Assembly: GCA_050789255.1 (NCBI GenBank)
Contig: JBOZRQ010000006.1
Location: forward strand, 17,433 to 81,432
DNA from: JBOZRQ01 sp050789255
Lineage (GTDB): Bacteria; Bacillota; Sulfobacillia; Symbiobacteriales; Symbiobacteriaceae
Direction of reading: 5' to 3'
DNA: 64,000 nucleotides
Each line of letters opens with the position of its first letter. The first letter of the stretch is position 1. The notes under the pieces are model-generated. The model did no database searches. It saw nothing but the letters and a program-made list of their open reading frames with translations, and was not told the DNA's origin. Below, piece by piece: positions 8,263 through 18,848 of this stretch. Made by a program: the position numbers and the translations under genes.

Positions 8263-11200
8263 GCAAGAGGCAGCGTAAACCAGAAGACCGAGCCCTGGTT
8301 GGGCGCCGACTCGACGCCCACCTGGCCGCCCATATTCTCCACCAGGTGGTGGGCGATGGCCAGGCCGAGGCCGGTCCCGCTGCCCGGCGTCCGGGTGCGG
8401 GCCTGGTCCACCATGTAGAACCGCTGCCATACATACGGCAGGTGCTCAGCGCGAATCCCGGGGCCGGTATCGGAGACGCTGACCCGGAGGTGTTCCCCGG
8501 CCGGCTCCGCCCACACCCGCACGCTGCCGCCCCGGGGCGTGAACTTCACAGCGTTGTCCACCAGGTTGGTCAGCACCTGCAAAACCCGGTCGTAGTCGGC
8601 CAGCACCCGGTAGCTCCTGCGTTCCACCGCCAGGTGGATGCCCGCAGCGCTGGCCCGCAGGTCCCAGGTTTCCTCGGTGCTCTCCAGCACCAGGTCCAGG
8701 TCGAACTCCTCCCGGGCGATCTCCGCCACGCCCGAGTCCAGCCGCGACAGCTCCAGAATGTCGTTGGTCAGGCGGCGCAGGCGCTCAGCCTCCGAGAGGA
8801 TCGCCTTCAGATAGCGCCCCCGCACCGCTTCGGAGGCCACCCCGTCGTTGATCGCCTCCGCCATCGCCGACAGCGATGCGAGCGGCGCCCGAAGCTCGTG
8901 GGATACGTTGGCGACGAAACTCTCCTGGAGCCGCCGGAGTTGGGCCACCGCCGTCACATCCTGGAGCAGAGCGATCGCTCCGAAGTGGCGCCCGAGGCCG
9001 GCCACCACCGGCGATACGTGCACGTCCAGTTCGGCGTTTCCGTGCACCAGCGTATAGCGGGCAGGTGCCTGGCTTTCCGAACGGGATGCCTTGTGGAGGA
9101 TCTCAACCAGTGCCGCGGGCAGCCCTGCGTCGGCCATAGCGGGGGTCCCGCCGAAGGCGGGCAGGTGTAGCAGCTTACGGGCAGCAGCGTTGACTACAAT
9201 CAGCCGCCCGTCCTCGTCGACGCCGATCACGCCTTCCACCGTGTGGTCGATCAGGGATTCCAGCTTGCGATTCCGGGCTTCCTCGGCGTTCTGCCGTTCG
9301 ATGGCAATCCCCGCCAGGCGCGCGAAGATCTCCAGCAGGTTCTGCTCCTGCGTGCCAGGCGGCTGAACGGCCTTGGCGTACAGGATCGCCATTCCCAGGG
9401 TCTCGCCGTTGGCCGCCAGAATCGGGGTATCCCAGACCGGTTCAAAATCAGGCCCCATGCTCGGGTCCAGCTTCAGCCCGCCGGTAGGATCCACCAGCCT
9501 GATCGCACACCTGCACTCCGGCGTCTGTTGCTCCACAAAGTGCACGATCGCCTCCAGGATCTCAGGCAGGGGCTTGCCGGTGGCGATCATCTCCAACACA
9601 TGGTTCTGCCCGGAGAGCAGCAGTTCGCTGGTGCGCAAGGCCTCTTCCATGCGTTTACGCTCGGTAATGTCGGTGACCATGACACCGATGCCCAGCACCT
9701 TACCGTCACCGGTCCGCACGGGATAGATGCTCTCCAGCCAGTGGCGCGGGTGGCCTGTTTGCGCATCGTAGGCAGACCTGCCCTCCCAGGCCACCACCGG
9801 CTCCCCACTCTGCATCACCCGGTGGAAAATCGGTTCGACGTCGGCGGCCACCGCCGGAGCAACCTCCGCCACCGTGCGCCCAATGTGGCCCTCAGTGGGA
9901 ATGCCGTTCCTCGAAGCCAGGGCGCCATTGACCTTCACATAGTGCAGCGACGGATCCAGGAAGGCGATGCCCACGGGTGCGCACGCCAGTAAGGTATCGA
10001 GCAGGGCGAGCGTCTCCTCGGCCCGGGTGGCGGATGCCTGGGCCTGCCGGTAAAGCCTGGCGTTCTCAATGGCAAGCGCGGCGCGCAGAGCCAGCTCTTC
10101 GGCCAGGGAGAGATCGGCCTGGGTGTAACGGCGCCCCGAGTCGCCAAAGCAGAAGCTCAGCACCCCAATGGTCTGCCCGCGCACGACCATGGGGACGATC
10201 ATGGCGGAGCAGACCCCCATGCGGCGCAGGAACTCCAGGTGCTGCGTGCTGGGGGAGACCCGTTGAAGTAACGGAAGGTCTACTTCGGGCACAAGGATCG
10301 GCTTGCCGGACCGGATCGCCGCCCAGGTCAGCGATGCCACAGGGTCGGGTTGGGTTGGTTGGGCGGCGCCCCATTCCGCCAGGGCTGGGTCACGGTGCGC
10401 CATGGCGATCAGATCCAGGTCGCCCTCCTGTTTCGAGATGCTGACCGAGCACCAGTCAGCCAGGTGGGGAACCGCCAGGTTGACCACACTCCCCAGTGTG
10501 GTCTCGTAGTCGATCGACATCGCAAGCATGTTACTGGCTTCGGCCAGGAACGCCAACCGCCTTTGGCCGTCCTCGGCTGAGGCCCGGGCCAACTGCTCGC
10601 GGCGGAGCAGCTCGTTGCGCTCCGCATCGGCCCGCTTCTGCACCGTAATATCCTGGCCGACGAGGTAGATCACGTTGCGGGCCGGGAACGGCGTGGCGCT
10701 CCAGTAAAACCACTTGAACGAACCATCCCGGCAGCGGAGGCGGCACTCCACTTCCGTGGGTGCGTTGCTCTCGTACAGGGCGGCCAGTGCCCGCGCGACC
10801 GCGTCTTCATCGTCCGGGTGCAGCAAATCGAACGTGGAGAGTGCGAACAGCTCCGCTTTGGAGTAGCCCAAGGTCCGCTCCCACTCCGGGTTGAAGCGCT
10901 CAAACCGCCCGTCGGGTGTGATGGTGCCCAGCAGGCCCGCCGAGAGTGTGTAGAATCGCTCCCGTTCCTCTTCCAGCGCCTCCACCCGGGAGGCCATCAG
11001 GTTAAATGTGTTGACCGCGGCAGAGAGCTCGTCCAGAGAGGCAACCGCCCCGACCCGGGCTTGCAGGTTGCCGGTGGCGATCATGCTGGCGGCGTCGGTC
11101 AGGGCGAGAATGGGGCGGAGGATGCGGCCGCCCAGGTAGAGCGCCCCGGCGAGGGAGATGATGAAGATCACAATCAGAAAGAGCACCTGTACCCAGGCCG

Positions 11201-12041
11201 ACCAGTAGGCAGCAGCCAGGGCGTCCGCCTGTGCGTTGGAGGCGACCGCCACCCAGCCGACCTCCGGGACAGGCACCGCCGCCCCTAGCCGTTCCTTGAT
11301 ATCCGGGCGAACGGTCGCTCGTTCAAAGGCGACGGGCTGGCCCTGGAGCGCTTGCAGGACCGGAGAATCCGGCGCCAGCCGGCGATGTTCGACGGCCAGA
11401 AGGGGGTGCTGGCTGTGGTAGACGACGTTGGCGGAGCGGTCGATCAGCAGATAGCTAGCCTGACCCCCACGCGCCAGCAGCAGCTCGGCGCCCAGTCGGT
11501 TGGTGTCGATCCCTGCAAGGGCAACGCCCTCCAGGCGACCGTTCACGCGAATGCCAGCGGCTGCGATGACAGCCGCCGACCCATCAGGTAGGATAATGAC
11601 GTCGGAGATCAACCTGTCCGCCCCGGCGGCGATCCGCTCGAAGCAGGGCCACAGCTCGGCAAGGAGCGGGGAGCTATCCGGTAAGGTGCTCGCGACCCGG
11701 GCGCCGTCCGGCCCAAGCCACACCATGCCGATAATGGCGGGGCTCAGGCTGAGATGGTCCCTCAGGGTCTGTTCGGTGCTGCGGTCATCGGGCCGGCCTT
11801 CCTGGAGCAGGATACGGTGGCCAAGGCCGACCTGGGTGGCCCATAGCCGATCTACATAGTGCATGAAGGATGCGGCCACGGCGTTGGCTAACTCCTTGCT
11901 GTGCGCCTGCTCCGCTTGAATGCTCTCGCGCAGCCGCATGGAGATCGCGGCGGCTTGCAGCAAAGCAAGCGGGATCAGCACCAGGAGGGCCAGGGCGACC
12001 AGCCTCTGACGGAGCCCGGGAGATCGCAGATGGGAGATCAT
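8259..12041 (-). CDS. Membrane sensor histidine kinase with PAS and GAF domains (orphan)
   Basis: This 1,260-aa kinase starts at the ATG 12041, preceded by AAAGGGGAC; the longer frame to 12203 lacks a ribosome binding site. The order is: TM helix (about 12-32), extracellular Cache-like sensor, second TM (VLFLIVIFIISLAGALYLGG), HAMP, PAS (FERFNPEWERTLGYSKAEL), GAF, PAS (VGIAFLDPSLHYVKVNGAL), a second GAF-like part, PAS (GVIGVDEDGRLIVVNAAA), HisKA with phospho-acceptor His1048 in VSHELRAPL, and HATPase_c with N-box LVDNAVKF and GTGLGLAIAHHLV. No response regulator gene adjoins it, so its partner must lie elsewhere. The signal is unknown; multiple PAS/GAF modules suggest integration of redox or ligand cues. 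Confidence 0.95.
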   Translation of the reverse strand: MISHLRSPGLRQRLVALALLVLIPLALLQAAAISMRLRESIQAEQAHSKELANAVAASFMHYVDRLWATQVGLGHRILLQEGRPDDRSTEQTLRDHLSLSPAIIGMVWLGPDGARVASTLPDSSPLLAELWPCFERIAAGADRLISDVIILPDGSAAVIAAAGIRVNGRLEGVALAGIDTNRLGAELLLARGGQASYLLIDRSANVVYHSQHPLLAVEHRRLAPDSPVLQALQGQPVAFERATVRPDIKERLGAAVPVPEVGWVAVASNAQADALAAAYWSAWVQVLFLIVIFIISLAGALYLGGRILRPILALTDAASMIATGNLQARVGAVASLDELSAAVNTFNLMASRVEALEEERERFYTLSAGLLGTITPDGRFERFNPEWERTLGYSKAELFALSTFDLLHPDDEDAVARALAALYESNAPTEVECRLRCRDGSFKWFYWSATPFPARNVIYLVGQDITVQKRADAERNELLRREQLARASAEDGQRRLAFLAEASNMLAMSIDYETTLGSVVNLAVPHLADWCSVSISKQEGDLDLIAMAHRDPALAEWGAAQPTQPDPVASLTWAAIRSGKPILVPEVDLPLLQRVSPSTQHLEFLRRMGVCSAMIVPMVVRGQTIGVLSFCFGDSGRRYTQADLSLAEELALRAALAIENARLYRQAQASATRAEETLALLDTLLACAPVGIAFLDPSLHYVKVNGALASRNGIPTEGHIGRTVAEVAPAVAADVEPIFHRVMQSGEPVVAWEGRSAYDAQTGHPRHWLESIYPVRTGDGKVLGIGVMVTDITERKRMEEALRTSELLLSGQNHVLEMIATGKPLPEILEAIVHFVEQQTPECRCAIRLVDPTGGLKLDPSMGPDFEPVWDTPILAANGETLGMAILYAKAVQPPGTQEQNLLEIFARLAGIAIERQNAEEARNRKLESLIDHTVEGVIGVDEDGRLIVVNAAARKLLHLPAFGGTPAMADAGLPAALVEILHKASRSESQAPARYTLVHGNAELDVHVSPVVAGLGRHFGAIALLQDVTAVAQLRRLQESFVANVSHELRAPLASLSAMAEAINDGVASEAVRGRYLKAILSEAERLRRLTNDILELSRLDSGVAEIAREEFDLDLVLESTEETWDLRASAAGIHLAVERRSYRVLADYDRVLQVLTNLVDNAVKFTPRGGSVRVWAEPAGEHLRVSVSDTGPGIRAEHLPYVWQRFYMVDQARTRTPGSGTGLGLAIAHHLVENMGGQVGVESAPNQGSVFWFTLPLA

Positions 12042-12150
12042 CCGGATGTCCCCTTTTTGTAAATGAATTCGTCCTAGACACAATGTTCTGGTGCGTAGGC
12101 ATTTCTCCTTTCCAGGGGCGAAATTAATCAGGTGGAAGGATGGGGTTCGG

Positions 12151-12969
12151 GTGAGCCTGGAACTGTGCCCAATCGACCTGCACATGGTGAAGGAGCTCCG
12201 CAAACAACACGCCGCTCAGATGCACGGCCCTGTGCAGGCATACACCGAATCTCTCATCAGCACTGCAGGCGCCCTCACCGTAGGCATGTACACGCCGGCG
12301 GGATTGCGGGGGTACGCCTGTTATAGCCCCGAGGACAACCGGGGCGCCCGTACCCTGCTGGAGATCTTTGTGGCGGAGGGAAGCCGGCGGGAGTATGCAG
12401 CGGCGTTTTTGCGCGAGGTAATTGCGTGGGTGCCGCCGACTTCCTGGGAGGTGAACAGCTACGACCGGTTCGCCCTCTCCCTGGCAGTCAATGCCGGGCA
12501 CAAGCTGGACCGCACCGACGCCCTGCTCTTCAGCCCGGACGGGGTGGCGGCGCCCGAGCCCAGCGAATTCCGCCTGGTGCAGGCCCGCCCTGAGGAGATC
12601 GAGGAGATGCGCCCGATCCTGATGGAGGACGGCTTCTACACCGAGGACTGGCGCAAACTTCCCTTCGAGGTTGAACTCGGCCTCTGGCACAATCTGCGCA
12701 GCCCTGGCGGTGTGCTGGTAGGGATCGGCTACTACACCCCCATCGGCCGTTCGCCGGGCTACGCCGACGTGGGCTACGTAGTCACCTCCAGATGGCGCCG
12801 GCAGGGGCACGGGACCCGCATCCTTCAGAACCTGAGCGCGATCTGCCGGGAGCGGGGCATGCAGGCTGCAGCGATCACCAGCTACGGCAACACGGCGTCG
12901 AGGCGCACGCTTGAACGTGCCGGATTTTACTGTGACGGTCGTATTTGGAAGGTCCGGACCAAGGGCTAA
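12151..12969 (+). CDS. GNAT-family N-acetyltransferase
   Basis: The GTG at 12151 has an AAGGATG site 8 nt upstream and gives 272 aa. The longer frame from 12091 would run back into the divergent kinase leader. The C-terminal half contains the acetyl-CoA-binding signature VVTSRWRRQGHGTRIL followed by helix and NTASRRTLERAGFY, typical of GNAT folds. The N-terminal half (LTVGMYTPAGLRGYACYSP ...) looks like a second, degenerate GNAT lobe, as in two-domain acetyltransferases. The substrate cannot be told. It lies 46 nt upstream of ligA and may be co-transcribed. Confidence 0.85.
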   Translation: MSLELCPIDLHMVKELRKQHAAQMHGPVQAYTESLISTAGALTVGMYTPAGLRGYACYSPEDNRGARTLLEIFVAEGSRREYAAAFLREVIAWVPPTSWEVNSYDRFALSLAVNAGHKLDRTDALLFSPDGVAAPEPSEFRLVQARPEEIEEMRPILMEDGFYTEDWRKLPFEVELGLWHNLRSPGGVLVGIGYYTPIGRSPGYADVGYVVTSRWRRQGHGTRILQNLSAICRERGMQAAAITSYGNTASRRTLERAGFYCDGRIWKVRTKG

Positions 12970-13003
12970 TCGAACCCAGTCCCGGGAAACGTAATGCGCA
13001 TAG

Positions 13004-15037
<2,034 letters not shown>

Positions 15038-15048
15038 CGACATAAGGC

Positions 15049-15087
15049 AAAGACGCAACACCGCTACGGTGCTGCGTCTTTTTTTCC
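15049..15087 (+). terminator. Rho-independent terminator after ligA
   Basis: An extended stem pairing AAGACGCA-CACC with GGTG-TGCGTCTT is followed by a run of seven Ts, 12 bases after the ligA stop. Confidence 0.93.
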
Positions 15088-15111
15088 TTCTAGATCAGGG
15101 AGGGGCAAGGC

Positions 15112-16104
15112 GTGGAGTGTGACCAGATTCAGGGGTACCTCAGCGACTACGTAAAGCGGAACCTGCCCACGTACAGACTCGCCTGGGTAGCGCAGCACCT
15201 CGCCCGCTGCCGCCGGTGCCAAGCGCTCATGGGCGAAATCACCCCCGCACCGGCTGCCGCTGCCGCAGAGCGGGACGCAGCAAGTGATTCCTACGGGCTG
15301 CAGCGGCAGGTACCCGGATGGGTCCGACCGGCAGGGGCGGCACTGGCGCTGCTGCTGGCGGCTTCGGCCGTGGTTGCCTACAAACTGGCGGCTGACAAGG
15401 CGGCTCAGTGGCGCCCGCGGGCCCAAATAACCGAGCCCGTGCAGCCTGTGAACGTCCAGACAGCGTACCAGAGCCAGCAAGGCGTCACGCTCCGGATCGA
15501 ATCGGTGGTCCGGCAGGGCGGCGAGGTGGTGGCAGAGGCCAGGTTCAGTGGGCGCGGCCTTACCGTGCCCGAGGTGGAGCACTGGCTGCGCGCCTTCGAG
15601 GAGGGGCGCCAGGAAATCTCTGCCCAGGTCACCGACATCCGCACGAGCCCGAACGGAATCAGCGTGAGCGCCCGTTTCGAGCTTCCGCCCGAACAAAGCA
15701 CCTTTCTACTTCGGTTTGGTGCCGTCCATCAGACCGTGTGGCAGCGGTGGCTCCTGTTGTTACCAGACCCGCGGGAGCCTTTGGATGGGGAGCAGCCCCT
15801 CGCTGGCACGCCGTCAGGCGCGAAGCTGATCAGCTATGCCGTGGAGGGTGATCTGCTGCGCATTCATTTGCGCTTGCCCGGGTGGAAGGAGACGGGGATC
15901 ATTCCGGGGGTCCAGCTGCGTGACGGGGAGGGCGCCATCTACTCGCCGGTGAGGTCCAGCGAGGCGCAGGGCTTCGGCGATCTGGACCTGGAGCTCCACT
16001 TCCCGGTGCCCAAAGAGGTGCGACTGCCCCTTACATTAATTGGGAGTCTTCCCCTTGATAAACAGATCGGTCCTTGGCTCCTGGAAGGCACCGTGCTAAA
16101 ATGA
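15112..16104 (+). CDS. Membrane protein with zinc-finger anti-sigma-like N-terminus
   Basis: This 330-aa protein starts at a GTG behind AGGGAGGGG. The N-terminus (MECDQIQGYLSDYVKRNL...HLARCRRC) has the Cys/His-x3-Cys-x2-Cys pattern of the ZAS zinc-binding anti-sigma domain (Cys3, His29, Cys33, Cys36). One TM helix follows at about residues 72-90 and then an extracytoplasmic beta-rich domain (about 110-330), which recalls the DUF4179 type found in RsgI-like sensors. No ECF sigma factor lies beside it, which is unusual for an anti-sigma factor. It may regulate a distant sigma or use the zinc finger otherwise. Confidence 0.8.
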   Translation: MECDQIQGYLSDYVKRNLPTYRLAWVAQHLARCRRCQALMGEITPAPAAAAAERDAASDSYGLQRQVPGWVRPAGAALALLLAASAVVAYKLAADKAAQWRPRAQITEPVQPVNVQTAYQSQQGVTLRIESVVRQGGEVVAEARFSGRGLTVPEVEHWLRAFEEGRQEISAQVTDIRTSPNGISVSARFELPPEQSTFLLRFGAVHQTVWQRWLLLLPDPREPLDGEQPLAGTPSGAKLISYAVEGDLLRIHLRLPGWKETGIIPGVQLRDGEGAIYSPVRSSEAQGFGDLDLELHFPVPKEVRLPLTLIGSLPLDKQIGPWLLEGTVLK

Positions 16105-16426
16105 CGTTCTATCAGCGTGTCGACTTTCGCGTGCTGAAGGGGTGTAGTCATCACCTGATATTGGGTGGCATATGCATGGCGTGGACAAGCATCCAGAAAA
16201 TCACCCTTTTTCGCGAGAAGGAGAAAAACCGAGAGTCGAAGAATCGTAAGGAGTCAGGCGTCGATATTCGACAAGGCATGGGGGCTTTGTCGAAAGTCGT
16301 GGGATACGCGGAAATTCGGGTAAACGGTTTTCCCGAATCCTGCGTCTGATTCCCGAGAGAGTGTTGCCGGCACTATCCCATCGACCCGGCTAGACTTAGA
16401 ACGAGAAGGAGACGAGGAGTGAGCCG
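16105..16426. other. Intergenic leader upstream of oppD with two stem-loops
   Basis: The 322 bases have no supported gene; a 91-codon frame from 16074 overlaps the preceding gene, has no family match and no good ribosome binding site. Two hairpins stand out: an 11-bp stem (16267-16277 with 16284-16294, loop ATGGGG) and a second stem pairing ATTCGGG (16314-16320) with CCCGAAT (16332-16338), with additional AAA/TTT pairing inside. Neither has a U tract. They may be part of a structured 5' leader of the opp operon. No known riboswitch class was recognised. Confidence 0.5.
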
Positions 16427-17419
16427 ATGAGCGAGAAACTGGTAGAAATTCGCAACCTAAAGACCCACTTTCACACGGAAGACGGCGTCGTCCAAGCTGT
16501 CGATGGGGTAAACATGTATGTTAAGCGTGGAGAGACGCTCGGCATAGTGGGTGAGTCCGGCTGCGGCAAAAGCCAGACCTGCCTCTCGGTCATGCGGCTG
16601 ATCCAGCACCCCGGCAAAATCGTCGAAGGCGAGATTCTTTTTGAGGGCGAGAACCTCGTGTCCAAGCCCGAATCCGACATGCGGAAGATCCGCGGCAATG
16701 ATATTTCGATGATCTTCCAGGAGCCCATGACCTCGCTGAACCCGGTGTACACCATCGGCGATCAGATTGCCGAGGCCATTGAGCTGCACCAGGGCCTCTC
16801 CCATAAGGAGGCCATTGACAAGGCAATTGAAATGCTGCGCCTGGTTGGTATTCCCCTGCCCGAGCGCCGCGTTCATGAATATCCCCACCAGCTCTCCGGT
16901 GGTATGCGTCAGCGCGTTATGATCGCCATGGCGCTTTCCTGCAACCCCAAGCTCCTCATTGCCGACGAGCCCACCACCGCTCTTGACGTGACCATTCAGG
17001 CTCAGATCCTTGAGCTGATGAAGAAGCTCAAGAAGGAGCTCGGCATGGCCATCATGCTGATTACCCACGACCTGGGCGTTATCGCTGAAATGGCCGAGCG
17101 CGTTGTCGTTATGTACGGCGGCCGCGTGGTTGAAGAGGCTGACGTCGTCTCCCTCTTCAAGCACCCGCTGCATCCTTATACCGAAGGCCTTCTGCGGTCG
17201 ATCCCCCGCATGGACGAGGACCGCGAGGTTCTCCATGTCATCGAGGGCGTTGTGCCGAACCCGCTGCACCTGCCCCCTGGCTGCCGGTTCAACCCGCGCT
17301 GCCCGTACACCATTGACAAGTGCAAGGAAGTTCAGCCTTCGCTTGAGCAGGTCGCTCCCGGTCGGTTCGTGGCCTGCCATCTCGCCGCAGATCGTCTCTC
17401 CAAGGGGGTTAGCGCGTAA
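16427..17419 (+). CDS. oppD: Oligopeptide/dipeptide ABC transporter ATP-binding protein OppD/DppD
   Basis: This 330-aa cytoplasmic ATPase would energise peptide import. It carries Walker [10 protein letters not shown]-loop [10 protein letters not shown], signature LSGGMRQRV, Walker [13 protein letters not shown], the H-loop ITHDLGV, and the C-terminal oligopeptide-transporter extension with Cys-containing [16 protein letters not shown] (Fe-S-like cluster motif of Opp/Dpp ATPases). A ribosome binding site GGAGACGAGGAG precedes the ATG. oppF follows with no gap. No permease or binding-protein gene is next to the pair. Codons CGT, GGT and GTT are more frequent than in neighbours, suggesting high expression. 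Confidence 0.95.
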   Translation: MSEKLVEIRNLKTHFHTEDGVVQAVDGVNMYVKRGETLGIVGESGCGKSQTCLSVMRLIQHPGKIVEGEILFEGENLVSKPESDMRKIRGNDISMIFQEPMTSLNPVYTIGDQIAEAIELHQGLSHKEAIDKAIEMLRLVGIPLPERRVHEYPHQLSGGMRQRVMIAMALSCNPKLLIADEPTTALDVTIQAQILELMKKLKKELGMAIMLITHDLGVIAEMAERVVVMYGGRVVEEADVVSLFKHPLHPYTEGLLRSIPRMDEDREVLHVIEGVVPNPLHLPPGCRFNPRCPYTIDKCKEVQPSLEQVAPGRFVACHLAADRLSKGVSA

Positions 17420-18433
17420 ATGGCTACTGCAATGAAGGCTCCCGTCCAGAACGAGGTGCTGATGGAGGTCAAGAACCTCAAGAAGCACTTCCCCATCAAC
17501 GGTGGCGGTATCATCTCCCGTGTGGTCGGCCACGTAAAGGCGGTTGACGGCGTCAGCTTCGCCGTCCGGCGCGGCGAAACCCTCGGCCTCGTGGGTGAGT
17601 CCGGCTGCGGCAAGACCACCATCGGCAAGACCCTGCTTCGCCTCCAGGAGCCCACCGACGGCCAGGTGCTGTTCGAGGGTAAGAATATTTATGACCTCAA
17701 TCGAGAGGACATGCGTAAGCTCCGTCGCGAAATGCAGATCATCTTCCAGGATCCGTACGCCTCGCTCAACCCCCGCATGACCGTCGGCGAGATCATCGGC
17801 GAGCCGCTGGAGATCCACGGCGTCGCCCGGGGCGCTGAGAAGGCCAAGCGTGTGAGCCAGCTGCTGGACGTCGTCGGCCTGGCCTCCTTCCATGCCCGCC
17901 GTTACCCGCACGAGTTCTCGGGTGGCCAGCGCCAGCGTATCGGCATCGCCCGTGCGCTCGCTCTGAACCCGAAGCTGATCGTCTGCGACGAGCCGGTCTC
18001 CGCGCTTGACGTGTCGATTCAGTCCCAGGTGCTGAACCTGCTGGACGACCTCCAGAAGGAGTTCAACCTGACCTACCTCTTCATTGCCCACGGCCTGTCG
18101 GTCGTGAAGCACGTCTCGGACCGTGTCGGCGTTATGTACCTCGGCAAGATGATGGAGATCTCTCCCGCCGCCGAGCTGTACAGCAACCCGCTGCACCCGT
18201 ACACCGAGGCGCTCATGTCCGCCATTCCGATTCCCGATCCCACCGTCAAGCGCGAGCGCATCGTGCTTGAGGGTGACGTTCCCTCCCCGGTCAACCCGCC
18301 CAAGGGCTGCCGCTTCCACACCCGCTGCCGCTATGCGGCGCAGGTCGGCGAGAAGTGCAAGACCGAGGAGCCGCAGCTGATCGAGATCGGCAACGACCAC
18401 TGGGTCGCCTGCCACCTGCGGACCAACGCCTAA
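17420..18433 (+). CDS. oppF: Oligopeptide/dipeptide ABC transporter ATP-binding protein OppF/DppF
   Basis: The second ATPase of the pair (337 aa) starts directly after the oppD stop. It has Walker [10 protein letters not shown]-loop [15 protein letters not shown] (the typical OppF sequence), signature [15 protein letters not shown], Walker [14 protein letters not shown]-loop [10 protein letters not shown], and the C-terminal [13 protein letters not shown] ... C motif. It would form a heterodimer with OppD on the inner face of a permease encoded elsewhere. The gene ends in a strong terminator. Codon use is biased toward CGT/GGT as in oppD. Confidence 0.95.
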   Translation: MATAMKAPVQNEVLMEVKNLKKHFPINGGGIISRVVGHVKAVDGVSFAVRRGETLGLVGESGCGKTTIGKTLLRLQEPTDGQVLFEGKNIYDLNREDMRKLRREMQIIFQDPYASLNPRMTVGEIIGEPLEIHGVARGAEKAKRVSQLLDVVGLASFHARRYPHEFSGGQRQRIGIARALALNPKLIVCDEPVSALDVSIQSQVLNLLDDLQKEFNLTYLFIAHGLSVVKHVSDRVGVMYLGKMMEISPAAELYSNPLHPYTEALMSAIPIPDPTVKRERIVLEGDVPSPVNPPKGCRFHTRCRYAAQVGEKCKTEEPQLIEIGNDHWVACHLRTNA

Positions 18434-18442
18434 GAACAATAC

Positions 18443-18478
18443 GAACCCCCACCCGCACGGGTGGGGGTTCTTCTTTAT
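18443..18478. terminator. Bidirectional terminator between oppF and the small minus gene
   Basis: A perfect stem (GAACCCCCACCCG with CGGGTGGGGGTTC) with a very small loop is followed by TTCTTTATT on the plus strand. It overlaps the stop codon of the convergent minus gene and can serve both. Confidence 0.9.
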
Positions 18479-18666
18479 TGCGAGACGATCCCGGCGGCCG
18501 TGTGGCACTGGGCGATGCAGGCGTCCACCGAGTTAATGGCCATCTGGAAGGCCGTGCGGGCCTGGGGGTTCGGGATGCTCTGCATCTGGCTGACCATCTG
18601 CTGCTTCATCTGGTCGCACTGCTGGGCGCACTGGTCGAGGATCTGCTTGGGCGACTGTCCGGACAT
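18475..18666 (-). CDS. Small twin-CX3C helical protein, unknown
   Basis: The frame encodes 63 aa and starts at an ATG preceded by AGGGGGAAACC, a good ribosome binding site, so I consider it real. The sequence is strongly helical and has two CX3C motifs (CAQQC at residues 13-17 and CIAQC at 50-54) flanking a proline-containing turn (SIPNPQ). This predicts a helical hairpin in which the four cysteines could form two disulfides or bind a metal. It resembles in pattern the twin-CX3C hairpins of small Tim proteins and the Cys-rich four-helix copper proteins, but I assign no family. No signal peptide is seen. It is transcribed away from the YhcN-like gene, with 182 bp between. Confidence 0.75.
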   Translation of the reverse strand: MSGQSPKQILDQCAQQCDQMKQQMVSQMQSIPNPQARTAFQMAINSVDACIAQCHTAAGIVSQ

Positions 18667-18848
18667 GAGGTTTCCCCCTGATTGATGTCGTTTGTAGGCC
18701 GTTGATAGGCTTTCCTGGCGGCGCCGCGCGCATCCATTTCAGTCGGAATCGATTCGTGCCACCGTCCCCATTCTTTCACTTGGATGTCGCGAATCCGGGT
18801 CGGGAAAGCTGTCGTTGGCTCACATAACACTGAAGGGGAGAGATGCCC

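Noticed and set aside
16074..16349. 91-codon frame between the anti-sigma-like gene and oppD
   Set aside because: Overlaps the previous gene, no Shine-Dalgarno sequence, no recognisable features, and it spans two hairpins.
16457..18508. 683-codon minus-strand frame opposite oppD-oppF
   Set aside because: Shadow of two genes with complete ABC motifs; the long open frame results from codon bias.
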